DNA of 64,000 nucleotides from the NCBI GenBank assembly GCA_030148085.1, contig JASBUF010000061.1, forward strand, positions 1 through 64,000, read 5' to 3'. A program made the translations under genes and the position numbers. Every line of letters starts with the position of its first letter. Position 1 is the stretch's first letter. This DNA is from Methylophaga sp. Lineage in GTDB: Bacteria; Pseudomonadota; Gammaproteobacteria; Nitrosococcales; Methylophagaceae. The notes below the pieces were generated by a model. That model did no database searches, was not told the origin of the DNA, and saw only the letters and a list, made by a program, of their open reading frames with translations. Below are positions 36,261 through 45,043 of the stretch, one piece after another.

Positions 36261-37709
36261 TTAGCCGACCGAACCTTCTAATGACAAACCAAGCAGGTTC
36301 TGTGCTTCTACCGCGAACTCCATCGGCAGCTCACGGATAACCTGTTTACAGAAGCCGTTTACAATCATCGAGACGGCGTCTTCGGCATCCAGACCACGTT
36401 GTTTACAGTAGAACAACTGATCTTCACTAATTTTTGAGGTCGATGCCTCATGTTCTACCTTAGCCGTCGGGTTTTTCACCTCGATATACGGAAAGGTATG
36501 CGCGCCACATTTATCACCCATCAACAGTGAGTCACACTCGGTATAGTTACGGGCGTTTTCGGCATTCGGGCCAACACGAACCAGACCACGGTATGCATTT
36601 TGCGAACGACCAGCTGAAATACCTTTAGAAATGATGGTCGAGCTGGTGTTTTTACCCAGATGAATCATCTTGGTACCTGTATCAGCCTGCTGCATATTGT
36701 TGGTCACAGCGACCGAGTAAAACTCACCGACAGAGTTATCACCCTGCAACACCACACTTGGGTATTTCCAGGTAATCGCTGAACCGGTTTCAACCTGTGT
36801 CCATGAGACTTTCGATGACACACCACGGCAGGCAGCACGTTTGGTTACAAAGTTGTAGATACCACCCTTGCCGTTTTCATCACCCGGATACCAGTTCTGT
36901 ACGGTCGAGTATTTGATTTCAGCACGATCCATCGCAACCAACTCTACTACAGCGGCGTGCAATTGATTTTCATCACGCATCGGTGCGGTACAGCCTTCCA
37001 GATAACTCACATAGGAATCATCATCGGCAATAATCAGGGTACGCTCGAACTGACCGGTGTTGGCCGCATTGATACGGAAGTAGGTCGACAGTTCCATCGG
37101 GCAACGTACACCTTTAGGAATGTAGACAAACGAACCATCACTGAATACCGCAGAGTTCAGGGCGGCATAGAAGTTATCTTTGTAAGGCACGACGCTGCCC
37201 AGGTATTTTTCAACCAAATCTGGGTGCTCTTTTAACGCCTTAGAAATAGGCATAAAGATAATGCCCTCTTCCGCCAGTTTGTCCTGGAAGGTATTGGCGA
37301 CAGAAACACTGTCAAAGACAGCATCAACAGCCACACCAGCCAGACGCGCACGCTCATCGAGTGGCACACCCAGCTTTTCGTAGGTCTTCAGCAATTCTGG
37401 ATCGACTTCATCCAAGCTTTTCGGGCCATCGTCTTTTTTCTTAGGCGCCGAGTAGTAGCTGATTTCCTGATAATCAATTGGTGGATAATGCACATGAGCC
37501 CACTCAGGGGTGTCCATCGTCAGCCAGTGGCGATAGGCTTTTAGGCGGTACTCCAGCATGAACTCCGGCTCACCCTTGATGCGTGAAATCTCACGAATAA
37601 CGTCTTCATTCAGACCGGGCGGCAGGCTGTCGGCTTCAATATCGGTAACGAAACCGGCCTTGTATTCACGTTGTGTAATCGACTCAAGTTGTTGACTTTG
37701 ATCAGTCAT
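36261..37709 (-). CDS. sufB: SufB, SUF scaffold subunit
   Basis: Main scaffold on which the cluster forms. I start at the ATG at 37709 (482 residues), six bases after GGTGAG and overlapping the regulator gene by eight bases. It has [16 protein letters not shown] near the N-terminus and the conserved [20 protein letters not shown] region (about residue 390), then [17 protein letters not shown]. Normal length. Confidence 0.95.
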   Translation of the reverse strand: MTDQSQQLESITQREYKAGFVTDIEADSLPPGLNEDVIREISRIKGEPEFMLEYRLKAYRHWLTMDTPEWAHVHYPPIDYQEISYYSAPKKKDDGPKSLDEVDPELLKTYEKLGVPLDERARLAGVAVDAVFDSVSVANTFQDKLAEEGIIFMPISKALKEHPDLVEKYLGSVVPYKDNFYAALNSAVFSDGSFVYIPKGVRCPMELSTYFRINAANTGQFERTLIIADDDSYVSYLEGCTAPMRDENQLHAAVVELVAMDRAEIKYSTVQNWYPGDENGKGGIYNFVTKRAACRGVSSKVSWTQVETGSAITWKYPSVVLQGDNSVGEFYSVAVTNNMQQADTGTKMIHLGKNTSSTIISKGISAGRSQNAYRGLVRVGPNAENARNYTECDSLLMGDKCGAHTFPYIEVKNPTAKVEHEASTSKISEDQLFYCKQRGLDAEDAVSMIVNGFCKQVIRELPMEFAVEAQNLLGLSLEGSVG

Positions 37710-38190
37710 GGAACTCACCATCCTGTATTGTTGCATTACTCATCGTTGCTGATGAATAGAATCTAATCGGGCTCAGCCCTGGCACACGCTGTGGTGCCAA
37801 CATATCTGACAATTTCACTTCATCCAGTGCGTGAAAGACAGCATTGTTGATGCGTGTCCAGTTTGTCTGAACAGCGCAATGCGTTTCCTGTTCACAGTGG
37901 CTTTCATCACTGACGCACTCGGTCAGGGCGATCGGTCCTTCAATCGCGGTGATTATCTCAGCCACCGAAATCTTCTCCGGCTCACGACTCAGGCTATAGC
38001 CACCCGCCACACCTCGTTCAGAGAGCAGTAAACCGCCGTGCGACAGGGACTTCAGCACTTTTCTGACAGTAGGTAGCGGCACTTTTACTGCATCAGCAAT
38101 GGTGTGGGCACTATGCTGCTCTTGGCGGTTCGTGGCCAAGTAGCTCATCAATACGATGCCGTAATCTGTCAGTTTGCCCATACGCAGCAT
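37702..38190 (-). CDS. Rrf2/IscR-type regulator of the SUF operon
   Basis: First gene of the suf operon. The 162-residue protein has an N-terminal winged helix ([31 protein letters not shown]) and three cysteines at 92, 99 and 105, almost the same positions as the [2Fe-2S] ligands of IscR. It probably senses cluster supply and represses the operon. AGGAGG lies seven bases before the ATG. A near-perfect dyad sits over its own promoter. Related genes are called sufR or iscR; I leave the symbol open. Confidence 0.9.
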   Translation of the reverse strand: MLRMGKLTDYGIVLMSYLATNRQEQHSAHTIADAVKVPLPTVRKVLKSLSHGGLLLSERGVAGGYSLSREPEKISVAEIITAIEGPIALTECVSDESHCEQETHCAVQTNWTRINNAVFHALDEVKLSDMLAPQRVPGLSPIRFYSSATMSNATIQDGEFHD

Positions 38191-38205
38191 AGCTGGCCCT
38201 CCTAA

Positions 38206-38226
38206 TTGGTACTATTATAGTATCAA
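38206..38226 (-). promoter_or_regulatory. suf operon promoter with overlapping 21-bp operator dyad
   Basis: Read on the minus strand, TTGATACTAT-A-ATAGTACCAA is a 21-base dyad with one mismatch per arm. It contains a perfect -10 hexamer TATAAT; a -35-like TTGGTT lies 17 bases further upstream. A repressor bound here would block RNA polymerase, so it is the likely site for the Rrf2-type regulator encoded immediately downstream. Confidence 0.7.
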
Positions 38227-38378
38227 TTAAGTTAATAACCAAGTGAAATGCTCAGTTATTGTGATTGACTCAGTGAAAATTCTGTTGAATTCGCGTATGG
38301 TGATGAACTTTAAAACAGACAATTGTACTAAATTTCGGCAACACCTATTTAGACAAAATCCAACTTGAGAGCATTTAA

Positions 38379-39059
38379 ATGAAATTAAAAGCACTGATTT
38401 TTTTACCCTTGTTATTTGGAGCAAACGTAATGGCTGACGATCACGCCGCGTCTTTAGACACTGATAAACAAAAGCTGAGCTACATTTTTGGTATTCAAGT
38501 TGGACAAAACATGATGCAGGAAGGCGTTGAGCTTGACCTGGATGCATTTAAAGCTGGTGTAGCCGACATGATGGCTGGTAAACAACCGCAGTTGGATCAA
38601 GCGACAGCTGAAAAAGTCATCTCTGAATTCCAAACTCAAAAAGCGCAGGAAATGGCTAAGGTCATGAATGAAAAGCAAGCTGAAGCAAAAGCTTACATGA
38701 CTGAAAATGCGAAAAAAGACGGTGTCGTCACCACTGAAAGCGGTCTGCAATACGAAATTATCGAAGCAGGCGATGGTGCAACCCCTGGCCCTGAAGATAA
38801 AGTTATCGCGCACTACAAAGGCACACTGCTTGACGGTACCGTTTTCGATAGCTCATACGATCGTGGCGAACCAGCGACCTTCCCTGTTAATGGCGTCATT
38901 CAAGGTTGGCAAGAAACCCTGCAAATGATGAAAGAAGGTGCAAAATGGCGCATCGTCGTTCCAGCTAACCTGGCTTACGGTCCACGTGGTGCCGGTCAGT
39001 TGATTGGCCCGAACGAAACGTTAGTCTTCGACATTGAATTGATTGCCATCACCAAGTAA
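38379..39059 (+). CDS. fklB: FKBP-type peptidyl-prolyl isomerase, periplasmic
   Basis: Protein-folding helper of the FkpA/FklB/Mip group. The 226-residue protein has a signal peptide (about 19 residues, ending VMA), a dimerising helical FKBP_N domain (about 25-120, with Gln/Ala/Lys-rich helices) and a C-terminal FKBP domain (about 125-225: VIAHYKGTLLDGTVFDSSYDR, VIQGWQETLQMMKEGAKW, LAYGPRGAG). The signal peptide points to the periplasm, so the role is closer to FkpA or Mip than to cytosolic FklB; symbol uncertain. It is divergent from the suf regulator. Confidence 0.88.
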   Translation: MKLKALIFLPLLFGANVMADDHAASLDTDKQKLSYIFGIQVGQNMMQEGVELDLDAFKAGVADMMAGKQPQLDQATAEKVISEFQTQKAQEMAKVMNEKQAEAKAYMTENAKKDGVVTTESGLQYEIIEAGDGATPGPEDKVIAHYKGTLLDGTVFDSSYDRGEPATFPVNGVIQGWQETLQMMKEGAKWRIVVPANLAYGPRGAGQLIGPNETLVFDIELIAITK

Positions 39060-39074
39060 TCAATCTATGGTCTA

Positions 39075-39104
39075 CAAAAAAGCCGCTCGAAAGCGGCTTT
39101 TTTT
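39075..39104. terminator. bidirectional terminator between the FKBP gene and ampD
   Basis: AAAAAAGCCGCTC-gaa-AGCGGCTTTTTTT, a strong stem with A and T runs between converging genes. Confidence 0.85.
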
Positions 39105-39108
39105 ATGG

Positions 39109-39660
39109 CTAACCATCCAGTAACTGACGCAGATAGTCCCAATCAAAAAATGGCCCTGGATCGGTCTTTCGCCCGGGTGCAATATGCTCATGGCCGGTGA
39201 TCCGCTCATAATTTAATCGCGGATAGGCCTCGCACAGTCCATTGATAATTTTGGCGAGCTGGTGATACTGCTTGTCTTCAAAAGGCTTGTCATCACAGCC
39301 TTCGACTTCAATGCCGACGGTAAAGTCATTGCAGCGTTCCCTGCCCTGCCATGTCGATATGCCAGCATGCCAGGCCCGTTTATGAAAGGGGACAAACTGT
39401 ACAACTTCACCGTTACGACGCACCAGCAAGTGCGAAGACACCTTGAGATCATGTAAGGCTTCAAAATACGGGTGCGCACTACAGTCCAGTTGATTCAGGA
39501 ATAAATCATCGATAAACGTGCCGCCAAACTCACCAGGCGGAAGGCTGATGTTGTGAATCACAATACCTGAAATATCATTACTATCCGGCCGGTCGTCCTG
39601 ATTGGGTGACAGACACACATTAACATCCCGGCACAGACCTTCACTCGTATCTATCTTCAA
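39109..39660 (-). CDS. ampD: 1,6-anhydro-N-acetylmuramyl-L-alanine amidase AmpD
   Basis: Cytosolic zinc amidase of peptidoglycan recycling; cleaves the peptide from anhydromuropeptides and, in species with AmpR, keeps beta-lactamase low. The 183-residue protein has zinc ligands His36, His157 and Asp167 (GHEHIAPGRKTDPGP) and the catalytic glutamate in GIEVEG, aligning with E. coli AmpD His34/His154/Asp164. The start is TTG, eight bases after AGGA. It is divergent from nadC, as in E. coli. Confidence 0.94.
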   Translation of the reverse strand: MKIDTSEGLCRDVNVCLSPNQDDRPDSNDISGIVIHNISLPPGEFGGTFIDDLFLNQLDCSAHPYFEALHDLKVSSHLLVRRNGEVVQFVPFHKRAWHAGISTWQGRERCNDFTVGIEVEGCDDKPFEDKQYHQLAKIINGLCEAYPRLNYERITGHEHIAPGRKTDPGPFFDWDYLRQLLDG

Positions 39661-39742
39661 ACTCTGTTTCCTGTAAATCAGCGTGGATAAATCATCGCCC
39701 GCGCGTTACCCTATGGGCTTTTACTGCGCTTCTGAACCTAAT

Positions 39743-40585
39743 ATGGCTATTGAAAACCCCTTGCCCGCTTCGTTTATCGATTCTCAGGTCAAGCTTGCCC
39801 TGCTGGAAGATATCGGTCAACAGGATCTGACCGCGGACCTGATACCTGCTGAAGCCATGGCAAATGCACGCTTAATTACCAGAGAGCCAGCCGTATTATG
39901 CGGCTGCCAATGGTTTGAGTCTGTGTTTTCTCAACTGGAACCTGCTATACAGATTGAATGGTTGGCTGAAGATGGTGACACGCTTCAGGCTAACGATGTT
40001 ATTTGTAGACTTACAGGCCCTGCACGAGCCATTCTGACTGGTGAACGTACAGCCATGAACTTTCTGCAGACCTTGTCTGCTACCGCTACACGTGCCGGTA
40101 TTTATGCCAGTGCTGTAGCGGGCCTACCGGTTAAGGTGTTGGATACTCGCAAAACCCTGCCTGGCTGGCGTATGGCGCAGAAATACGCTGTACGTTGTGG
40201 AGGCTGTTATAACCACCGTATCGGCCTGTATGACGGCATCCTTATCAAGGAAAACCACATCAATGCGGCAGGTTCCATTGCTGCGGCCGTTCAACAGGCT
40301 AAAACATTGCATCCGGGTATCCAAATTGAGGTGGAAGTTGAAAACCTGGATGAACTAAATCAGGCATTGGATGCAGGCACGGATATTATCCTGCTGGATA
40401 ACTTCGATACCGAACTGCTAAGGCAGGCTGTAAAGATTAATAAAAACAGAGCTCAGCTTGAAGCATCTGGTGGTATCAGTCTGGAAACCATTCGTGAGAT
40501 TGCTGAAACCGGTGTAGACCGAATCTCAGTTGGTGCTTTGACCAAAGATATTATCGCTGTCGATTTATCCCTGCGTTTTGAATAA
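39743..40585 (+). CDS. nadC: nicotinate-nucleotide pyrophosphorylase
   Basis: Converts quinolinate and PRPP to nicotinate mononucleotide in NAD synthesis. I start at the ATG at 39743 (280 residues, MAIENPLPASFID); in-frame starts at 39713 and 39683 (GTG) add residues not typical of the family and would leave only about 22 bases to ampD. It has LEDIGQQDLTADLIPAE, TRKTLPGWRMAQKYAVRCGG (PRPP/quinolinate site) and GGISLETIREIAETGVD. Confidence 0.93.
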   Translation: MAIENPLPASFIDSQVKLALLEDIGQQDLTADLIPAEAMANARLITREPAVLCGCQWFESVFSQLEPAIQIEWLAEDGDTLQANDVICRLTGPARAILTGERTAMNFLQTLSATATRAGIYASAVAGLPVKVLDTRKTLPGWRMAQKYAVRCGGCYNHRIGLYDGILIKENHINAAGSIAAAVQQAKTLHPGIQIEVEVENLDELNQALDAGTDIILLDNFDTELLRQAVKINKNRAQLEASGGISLETIREIAETGVDRISVGALTKDIIAVDLSLRFE

Positions 40586-40624
40586 AAAAAACCGCAGGCC
40601 AATCACGCGATCGACGCTGCGGTT
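40583..40624. terminator. terminator between nadC and the PepSY gene
   Basis: ACCGCAG and CTGCGGT pair across a long (about 20-base) loop. The A run on the left would be a U run on the minus strand, so it most likely ends the PepSY transcript. Confidence 0.5.
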
Positions 40625-40638
40625 GAGAGTAAAACGGT

Positions 40639-41136
40639 TTATTCCAAGCCGATCTGCCAGAGCTCCTCGTTGACTTCAACGATTTCACCGGTCGATGCAT
40701 CGACTTCGAGTTTAATTTCAACACCATCCTCTGTGGCAATATCAAATTCATACGATGAGCGGCTATCCGCTTCTATCTCATACTCGACTTCAATAATCTC
40801 ACCCTGAAAGCGGGCTAAGGCAATCTGGCGAGCTTCACGCTCATTCACTTTGACGTTGGCCTTGAACAAAGGATGATTGGGGTGATCCACTTCCTTTTCT
40901 ATCTCAATGATTTCACCGGTGGCTTTGAGACACTCCAAATCCCAGTCAATCCCGTCCATGCCTCGAATATCAAACTCATACACCTCACGGTCCGCTTCAA
41001 GCTTGAGTTCGACTTTAATAACCTGGCCGAGTTGCTGCTGCATGGCCGCATCTAAACAACGCTCAAACGACTCGACCTGATGACTCAGTACAATGACAGG
41101 CCAGAAACCCAGTAAGGCTACAATACTTCTTTTCAT
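40639..41136 (-). CDS. periplasmic protein with two acidic PepSY domains
   Basis: A 165-residue secreted protein started at the ATG at 41136; a 16-residue upstream extension runs into a hairpin and is unlikely. Signal peptide about residues 1-18 (ending VLS). Two PepSY repeats follow (about 22-80 and 92-160), each ending in the TGEI-[IV]E-[IV] turn. Nearly a quarter of the mature residues are Asp or Glu. Cys27 and Cys69 could form a disulfide. It is downstream of the TonB receptor gene on the same strand. The build resembles the lanthanide-binding double-PepSY protein (LanPepSY) described from Methylobacillus; metal identity here is inference. Confidence 0.82.
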   Translation of the reverse strand: MKRSIVALLGFWPVIVLSHQVESFERCLDAAMQQQLGQVIKVELKLEADREVYEFDIRGMDGIDWDLECLKATGEIIEIEKEVDHPNHPLFKANVKVNEREARQIALARFQGEIIEVEYEIEADSRSSYEFDIATEDGVEIKLEVDASTGEIVEVNEELWQIGLE

Positions 41137-41146
41137 ATTCAACCCA

Positions 41147-41178
41147 GAAAAAAATTGGGCTGTCCGAAGACAGCCCAA
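41147..41178 (-). terminator. hairpin terminator/attenuator between the TonB receptor and PepSY genes
   Basis: Nine-base stem TTGGGCTGT-ccgaag-ACAGCCCAA, with a seven-A run on the left that reads as U on the minus strand. It ends 11 bases before the PepSY ATG, leaving no space for a separate promoter, so the PepSY gene seems to depend on read-through. Confidence 0.75.
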
Positions 41179-41198
41179 ATTCATTCAACAAAATCCAT

Positions 41199-43505
41199 TT
41201 ACAGGGTCAACTTAAAGCCAATCCAACCGGCCCTTGGCGAACTGGTTCCGACAAAACGTGGATCTTCAAAGTCGAATCCAGGCGCTTCATCCGGCTCACC
41301 ATAAAGACCGAAAGTGTCGTATTCACTATCAAACAGGTTATCGACCTTGGCAAAGAACTGCAGATTGTCAGTGACTTTGTAACGACCATGCAGATTCACG
41401 ACTTTGTAATGGCCGATTTTCTTGTCGACATTAGCTTCGTCACCACGGAAGTACTGGCTAGAGTGGTAGGACGCAGTAAAGCCTGCAGACAACTTCTGGG
41501 TGAAGGCGTAATCTGCACCAATCTTGATATTGTGCTCAGGAATACCCGGCAGACGGTCACCTTTATCCACGTTGAAGGTCACGACTTCATCGTCCACTTC
41601 ACGTGCATAGGCAAAGTCATCTTCAAACGCAGCGCGGATATAGGCATAATTCGCAAACCAAGTCAGTTTGTCATAGGCACCATCAGCACCCAGTTCCAAG
41701 CCTGCACGAGAGGTTTTATCGATATTATCGAAGATACCTACATTAAGACGCGGATCGGCCGGATCTTCCTCAGTAGCCGGGAAGAAGAACAAGTCATCTT
41801 TCAGCTCGGTATAAAACACACCAGCATTCCAGTTAACGTTACCGTTGGTACCACGGAAACCTGTTTCAATGGTTCTGGCGACAATATCATCCAGCGGTGG
41901 ATCAGCCAGGAACGAGTTAGGTAACGCGCAAGGATTATCCGGGTCGGCACAGGTCAGCTCTGATGGCGTCGGCGCACGGTTAGACTCACTGTAGTTTCCG
42001 TAAACAGTCAGGTTATCCTGAATCGCATAGGTCATACCCAGAGACGGGTTGAAACGGTTAAACACGTGTTTCTCACCAGTTTCATTCAGCTCCTGTTCAC
42101 CGCCTTCACTGGTACCGGAAATATCGATTTCGATACGGTTCCAACGACCAGCTACGGTCAGAGCCAGACGGTCAGTCAGGGAATGTGTATTGGTAAAGAA
42201 CAGGCTGTATGTTTCTGTATCGATTTCACCATCTACAACGCTTTCATCAATGATGAAGCCAGTCCCACTAGTGCCACGAGATGAGGTGAATTGTGCAATT
42301 TCAGACTGCGACGTGTGGTCAACTTTCGACTTGTCATAGCTGGCACCGACAATCAGTTGGTTTTCACGGCCAAACAGATCATCCAGGAAAGTCGTTTGCA
42401 GGCCAAAACCATAGCTATCCTGTTCGGTTTCACTGGTGTTGTTCAGTGCAACATCATCACCATTAGCAAAGCCCAGTCCGGCAGCACCGGTGATGACTTC
42501 ATCCAGCACGTCATCATCATCTTCATCTTCACCGATTTGGCCACCAATAACGGACAATTCTGAACCATCACCATTAAAGGTAGTGCGGTCACTCTTGCGG
42601 AAATAGGTGTTGGCTGACAACATGGTCGTGTCATCCAGCCAATGTGAACCATTCAGCGTAAACATACGCAGTTCATTTTGCGTGTTATCCGGGTGGGTAA
42701 ATACCGCTTCGCGATCCAGAGCAACCAGTTCTACTGGTGCAGCACCGTTACCATTCAGGTCACTGTCGACAGCAGTGATACCGAAATCCAGTGACGTGTC
42801 TTCATTGGCGTAGCTCAGCTTTGAGAAGAACTGCTCTACACGTGAAGGTGAAAAATCGCGCCAGCCATCTTCTTTCGTAATCGAACCCGTGACGTAGTAA
42901 GCGAAGTTACCGTCATTACCGCCACTTTCAACGGTACCTGAATCACGTCCAAACGAACCCGTGTAGGCTTCAAGGCTATGACCGGCGTGAGTGAAACCGT
43001 TCTTGGTCTGCATAGACAGAGCACCGCCAAGCGTATTCAAACCAAATACCGGATTAGAGCCAGGAATCAGGTTCATACTGGCAATAGCTGCCTCAGGAAT
43101 CAGCTCAAAGTTAATCGCATCACCAAAAGGCTCATTGATACGAATACCATCCATGTAGACAGACAGGCCTTGTGAGTTACCTACCAGCGGTGAGGCAGTA
43201 AAGCCACGGAATCTCAGGTCTGGTTGGAACGGGTTATTCTGTGCTTGGTTAAGGCTGACACTACCTAGCGTCTTATTCATAAAGTCTGAAATATCCAGAC
43301 CTTGAACACGCTCGATATCTTCATGATTGGCAGATTGAATATTCGCTGGAATTTCATCTTCCGGCAGACCAACACCATGCATTGGCGTTGTACCAAAGAC
43401 TTCGATGTCTTGTAGTTCGACTGACTCATCAGCCAGAACCGGAACGGAAACCAGCGCTGATGCCAGCATCAGGCTCAGTGCTTTTTTCTTATGTGGAAAC
43501 TGCAT
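41199..43505 (-). CDS. TonB-dependent outer-membrane receptor
   Basis: A 768-residue receptor that imports a metal complex or other scarce nutrient with TonB energy. Signal peptide (about 1-25, ending VLA), a TonB-box-like DIEVFG (33-38), plug domain (about 45-165, with NNPFQPDLRFRGFTASP and VYMDGIRINEPFGD), then a 22-strand-type barrel ending in the aromatic-poor WIGFKLTL. An external loop carries the acidic run GEDEDDDDVLDE (about 325-336). The substrate is not readable; the PepSY neighbour suggests a metal. The upstream region has the AGGAA-TTT-TTCCT repeat. Confidence 0.9.
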   Translation of the reverse strand: MQFPHKKKALSLMLASALVSVPVLADESVELQDIEVFGTTPMHGVGLPEDEIPANIQSANHEDIERVQGLDISDFMNKTLGSVSLNQAQNNPFQPDLRFRGFTASPLVGNSQGLSVYMDGIRINEPFGDAINFELIPEAAIASMNLIPGSNPVFGLNTLGGALSMQTKNGFTHAGHSLEAYTGSFGRDSGTVESGGNDGNFAYYVTGSITKEDGWRDFSPSRVEQFFSKLSYANEDTSLDFGITAVDSDLNGNGAAPVELVALDREAVFTHPDNTQNELRMFTLNGSHWLDDTTMLSANTYFRKSDRTTFNGDGSELSVIGGQIGEDEDDDDVLDEVITGAAGLGFANGDDVALNNTSETEQDSYGFGLQTTFLDDLFGRENQLIVGASYDKSKVDHTSQSEIAQFTSSRGTSGTGFIIDESVVDGEIDTETYSLFFTNTHSLTDRLALTVAGRWNRIEIDISGTSEGGEQELNETGEKHVFNRFNPSLGMTYAIQDNLTVYGNYSESNRAPTPSELTCADPDNPCALPNSFLADPPLDDIVARTIETGFRGTNGNVNWNAGVFYTELKDDLFFFPATEEDPADPRLNVGIFDNIDKTSRAGLELGADGAYDKLTWFANYAYIRAAFEDDFAYAREVDDEVVTFNVDKGDRLPGIPEHNIKIGADYAFTQKLSAGFTASYHSSQYFRGDEANVDKKIGHYKVVNLHGRYKVTDNLQFFAKVDNLFDSEYDTFGLYGEPDEAPGFDFEDPRFVGTSSPRAGWIGFKLTL

Positions 43506-43634
43506 TACTTCTTACTCTCCCGAAATTATCGTTATTGTCGTTATAAAAAAACCGTATACCAGTCTCGCCAGGAGCGACGATGTTCTGGAATTTTTAAACT
43601 CGGTATTTTTAACACGCAGTTCACAAAAACCAAT

Positions 43635-43651
43635 ATAGGAATTTTTCCTAT
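43635..43651. promoter_or_regulatory. perfect inverted repeat ATAGGAA-TTT-TTCCTAT upstream of the TonB receptor gene
   Basis: Seven-base arms, three-base spacer, 130 bases before the receptor start. Its right arm overlaps the cysG stop codon. The inner 15 bases are identical to the element at 31665-31679 in front of the MoxY-like kinase. It could be a regulator site; the position is somewhat far upstream for a repressor. Confidence 0.45.
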
Positions 43652-45039
43652 TCTTTAGTTCGGAACCAAGAGAGGGTCTTATGTAGTCGAGTGACTTCAC
43701 CGATGATCACCAGTGTTGGCGCTACTGGCTGCTCTTTCTCTGCCAGCTCGGGAAGTTCAGCAATAGTACTGATCCAGACGCGTTGATTTTCTGTTGTTCC
43801 CTGCTGAACCAGTGCTGCGGGTTTATCTGCGGGCATGCCATGGGCCTGAAGCTGACGACTCAGCTCAGGCAAGCCAGCCAGCCCCATATAAACAACAACC
43901 GTCTGCCGAGGCTGTACCAACGCTTCCCAATTCAGATCCAGCTCGCCTTCTTTCAACTGACCAGTAACAAACACACAGCTTTGTGCGTAATCACGGTGCG
44001 TCAACGGAATACCAGCATAACTCGAGCAGCCTGAAGCGGCGGTGATGCCTGGCACAACCTGGAACGGGATTTGTTCATCCGCCAAGGTCTCGATTTCTTC
44101 ACCACCACGCCCGAAAATAAATGGATCGCCGCCTTTTAAGCGCAACACCCGCTTGCCCTGCTTGGCGTGTTCTAACAGCAAAGTATTGATTTCTTCCTGA
44201 CGCACGGCATGCCAGGCGCGTTGCTTACCGACATAGACCATTTCGGCTTCTTTACGCACTAACGCCAGTACTTCTTTACTGACCAGACGGTCATAAAACA
44301 CTACATCGGCCTGCTGCATGAGGCGCAATGCTTTGAATGTGAGTAAATCCGGATCACCGGGACCTGCACCAACGAGATAGACTTCACCCTGACGAAAGTC
44401 ATTCTTCTCGGGGTTCTGCAATTGCTGCTGTAAAGTCTGTTCTGCCAATTCTTCGCGGCCAGCCAACATATGGTCAGTGACAGGGCCTTCTAACACCGAT
44501 TCCCAGAAACGTCGACGTTGTGACAGACGGCTGAACTGCTGTTTGACCGTTTCACGGTATTTCCCCATCAATTGGCCTAGTTTGCCGTAGTTCGGCGGAA
44601 TCAGCGTTTCCAGACGTGCTCGCAGGTTTCTTGCCAATACCGGTGAGTCGCCGCCACTGGAGACAGCCACAACGATAGGTGAACGATCCAGAATCGAGGC
44701 AAGGATAAAGTCACATTGCTCAGGACTATCTGCGACATTAACCAGGATATTTCTGGCTTTCGCAGCCTCATGCACAGCAGCATTGACGTCTTCATCATCC
44801 GTTGCCGCAATCACCAAACGCTGTTGTTCAACCTGAGCAGGGTCAAAATACCCTTGCAGCCAACTCAGTTCACCCGCATCGACCATTGCTTTACTGGTTG
44901 CTGATAGTTCAGGGGCAACCAAAGTCACTTTGGCCTGCGCTTTAATCAGCAGACTGGCTTTCCTGGCAGCGATATCGCCACCACCAACAACCAGACAATC
45001 CTGCTGCTTTAAATCAATAAATATCGGTAAATATTCCAT
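43648..45039 (-). CDS. cysG: siroheme synthase CysG
   Basis: Three-activity enzyme making siroheme, cofactor of sulfite and nitrite reductases, from uroporphyrinogen III. I start at the ATG at 45039 (463 residues, MEYLPIFIDLKQQDCLVVGGGDIAARKA in two pieces: MEYLPIFIDLKQ and VVGGGDIAARKA). The N-terminal half is the dehydrogenase/ferrochelatase, the C-terminal half the SAM methyltransferase (VGAGPGDPDLLTFKALRLM, KGGDPFIFGRGGEE). Length matches E. coli CysG (457). It lies four bases after the DUF1223 gene. Confidence 0.94.
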   Translation of the reverse strand: MEYLPIFIDLKQQDCLVVGGGDIAARKASLLIKAQAKVTLVAPELSATSKAMVDAGELSWLQGYFDPAQVEQQRLVIAATDDEDVNAAVHEAAKARNILVNVADSPEQCDFILASILDRSPIVVAVSSGGDSPVLARNLRARLETLIPPNYGKLGQLMGKYRETVKQQFSRLSQRRRFWESVLEGPVTDHMLAGREELAEQTLQQQLQNPEKNDFRQGEVYLVGAGPGDPDLLTFKALRLMQQADVVFYDRLVSKEVLALVRKEAEMVYVGKQRAWHAVRQEEINTLLLEHAKQGKRVLRLKGGDPFIFGRGGEEIETLADEQIPFQVVPGITAASGCSSYAGIPLTHRDYAQSCVFVTGQLKEGELDLNWEALVQPRQTVVVYMGLAGLPELSRQLQAHGMPADKPAALVQQGTTENQRVWISTIAELPELAEKEQPVAPTLVIIGEVTRLHKTLSWFRTKE

Positions 45040-45043
45040 GGTC

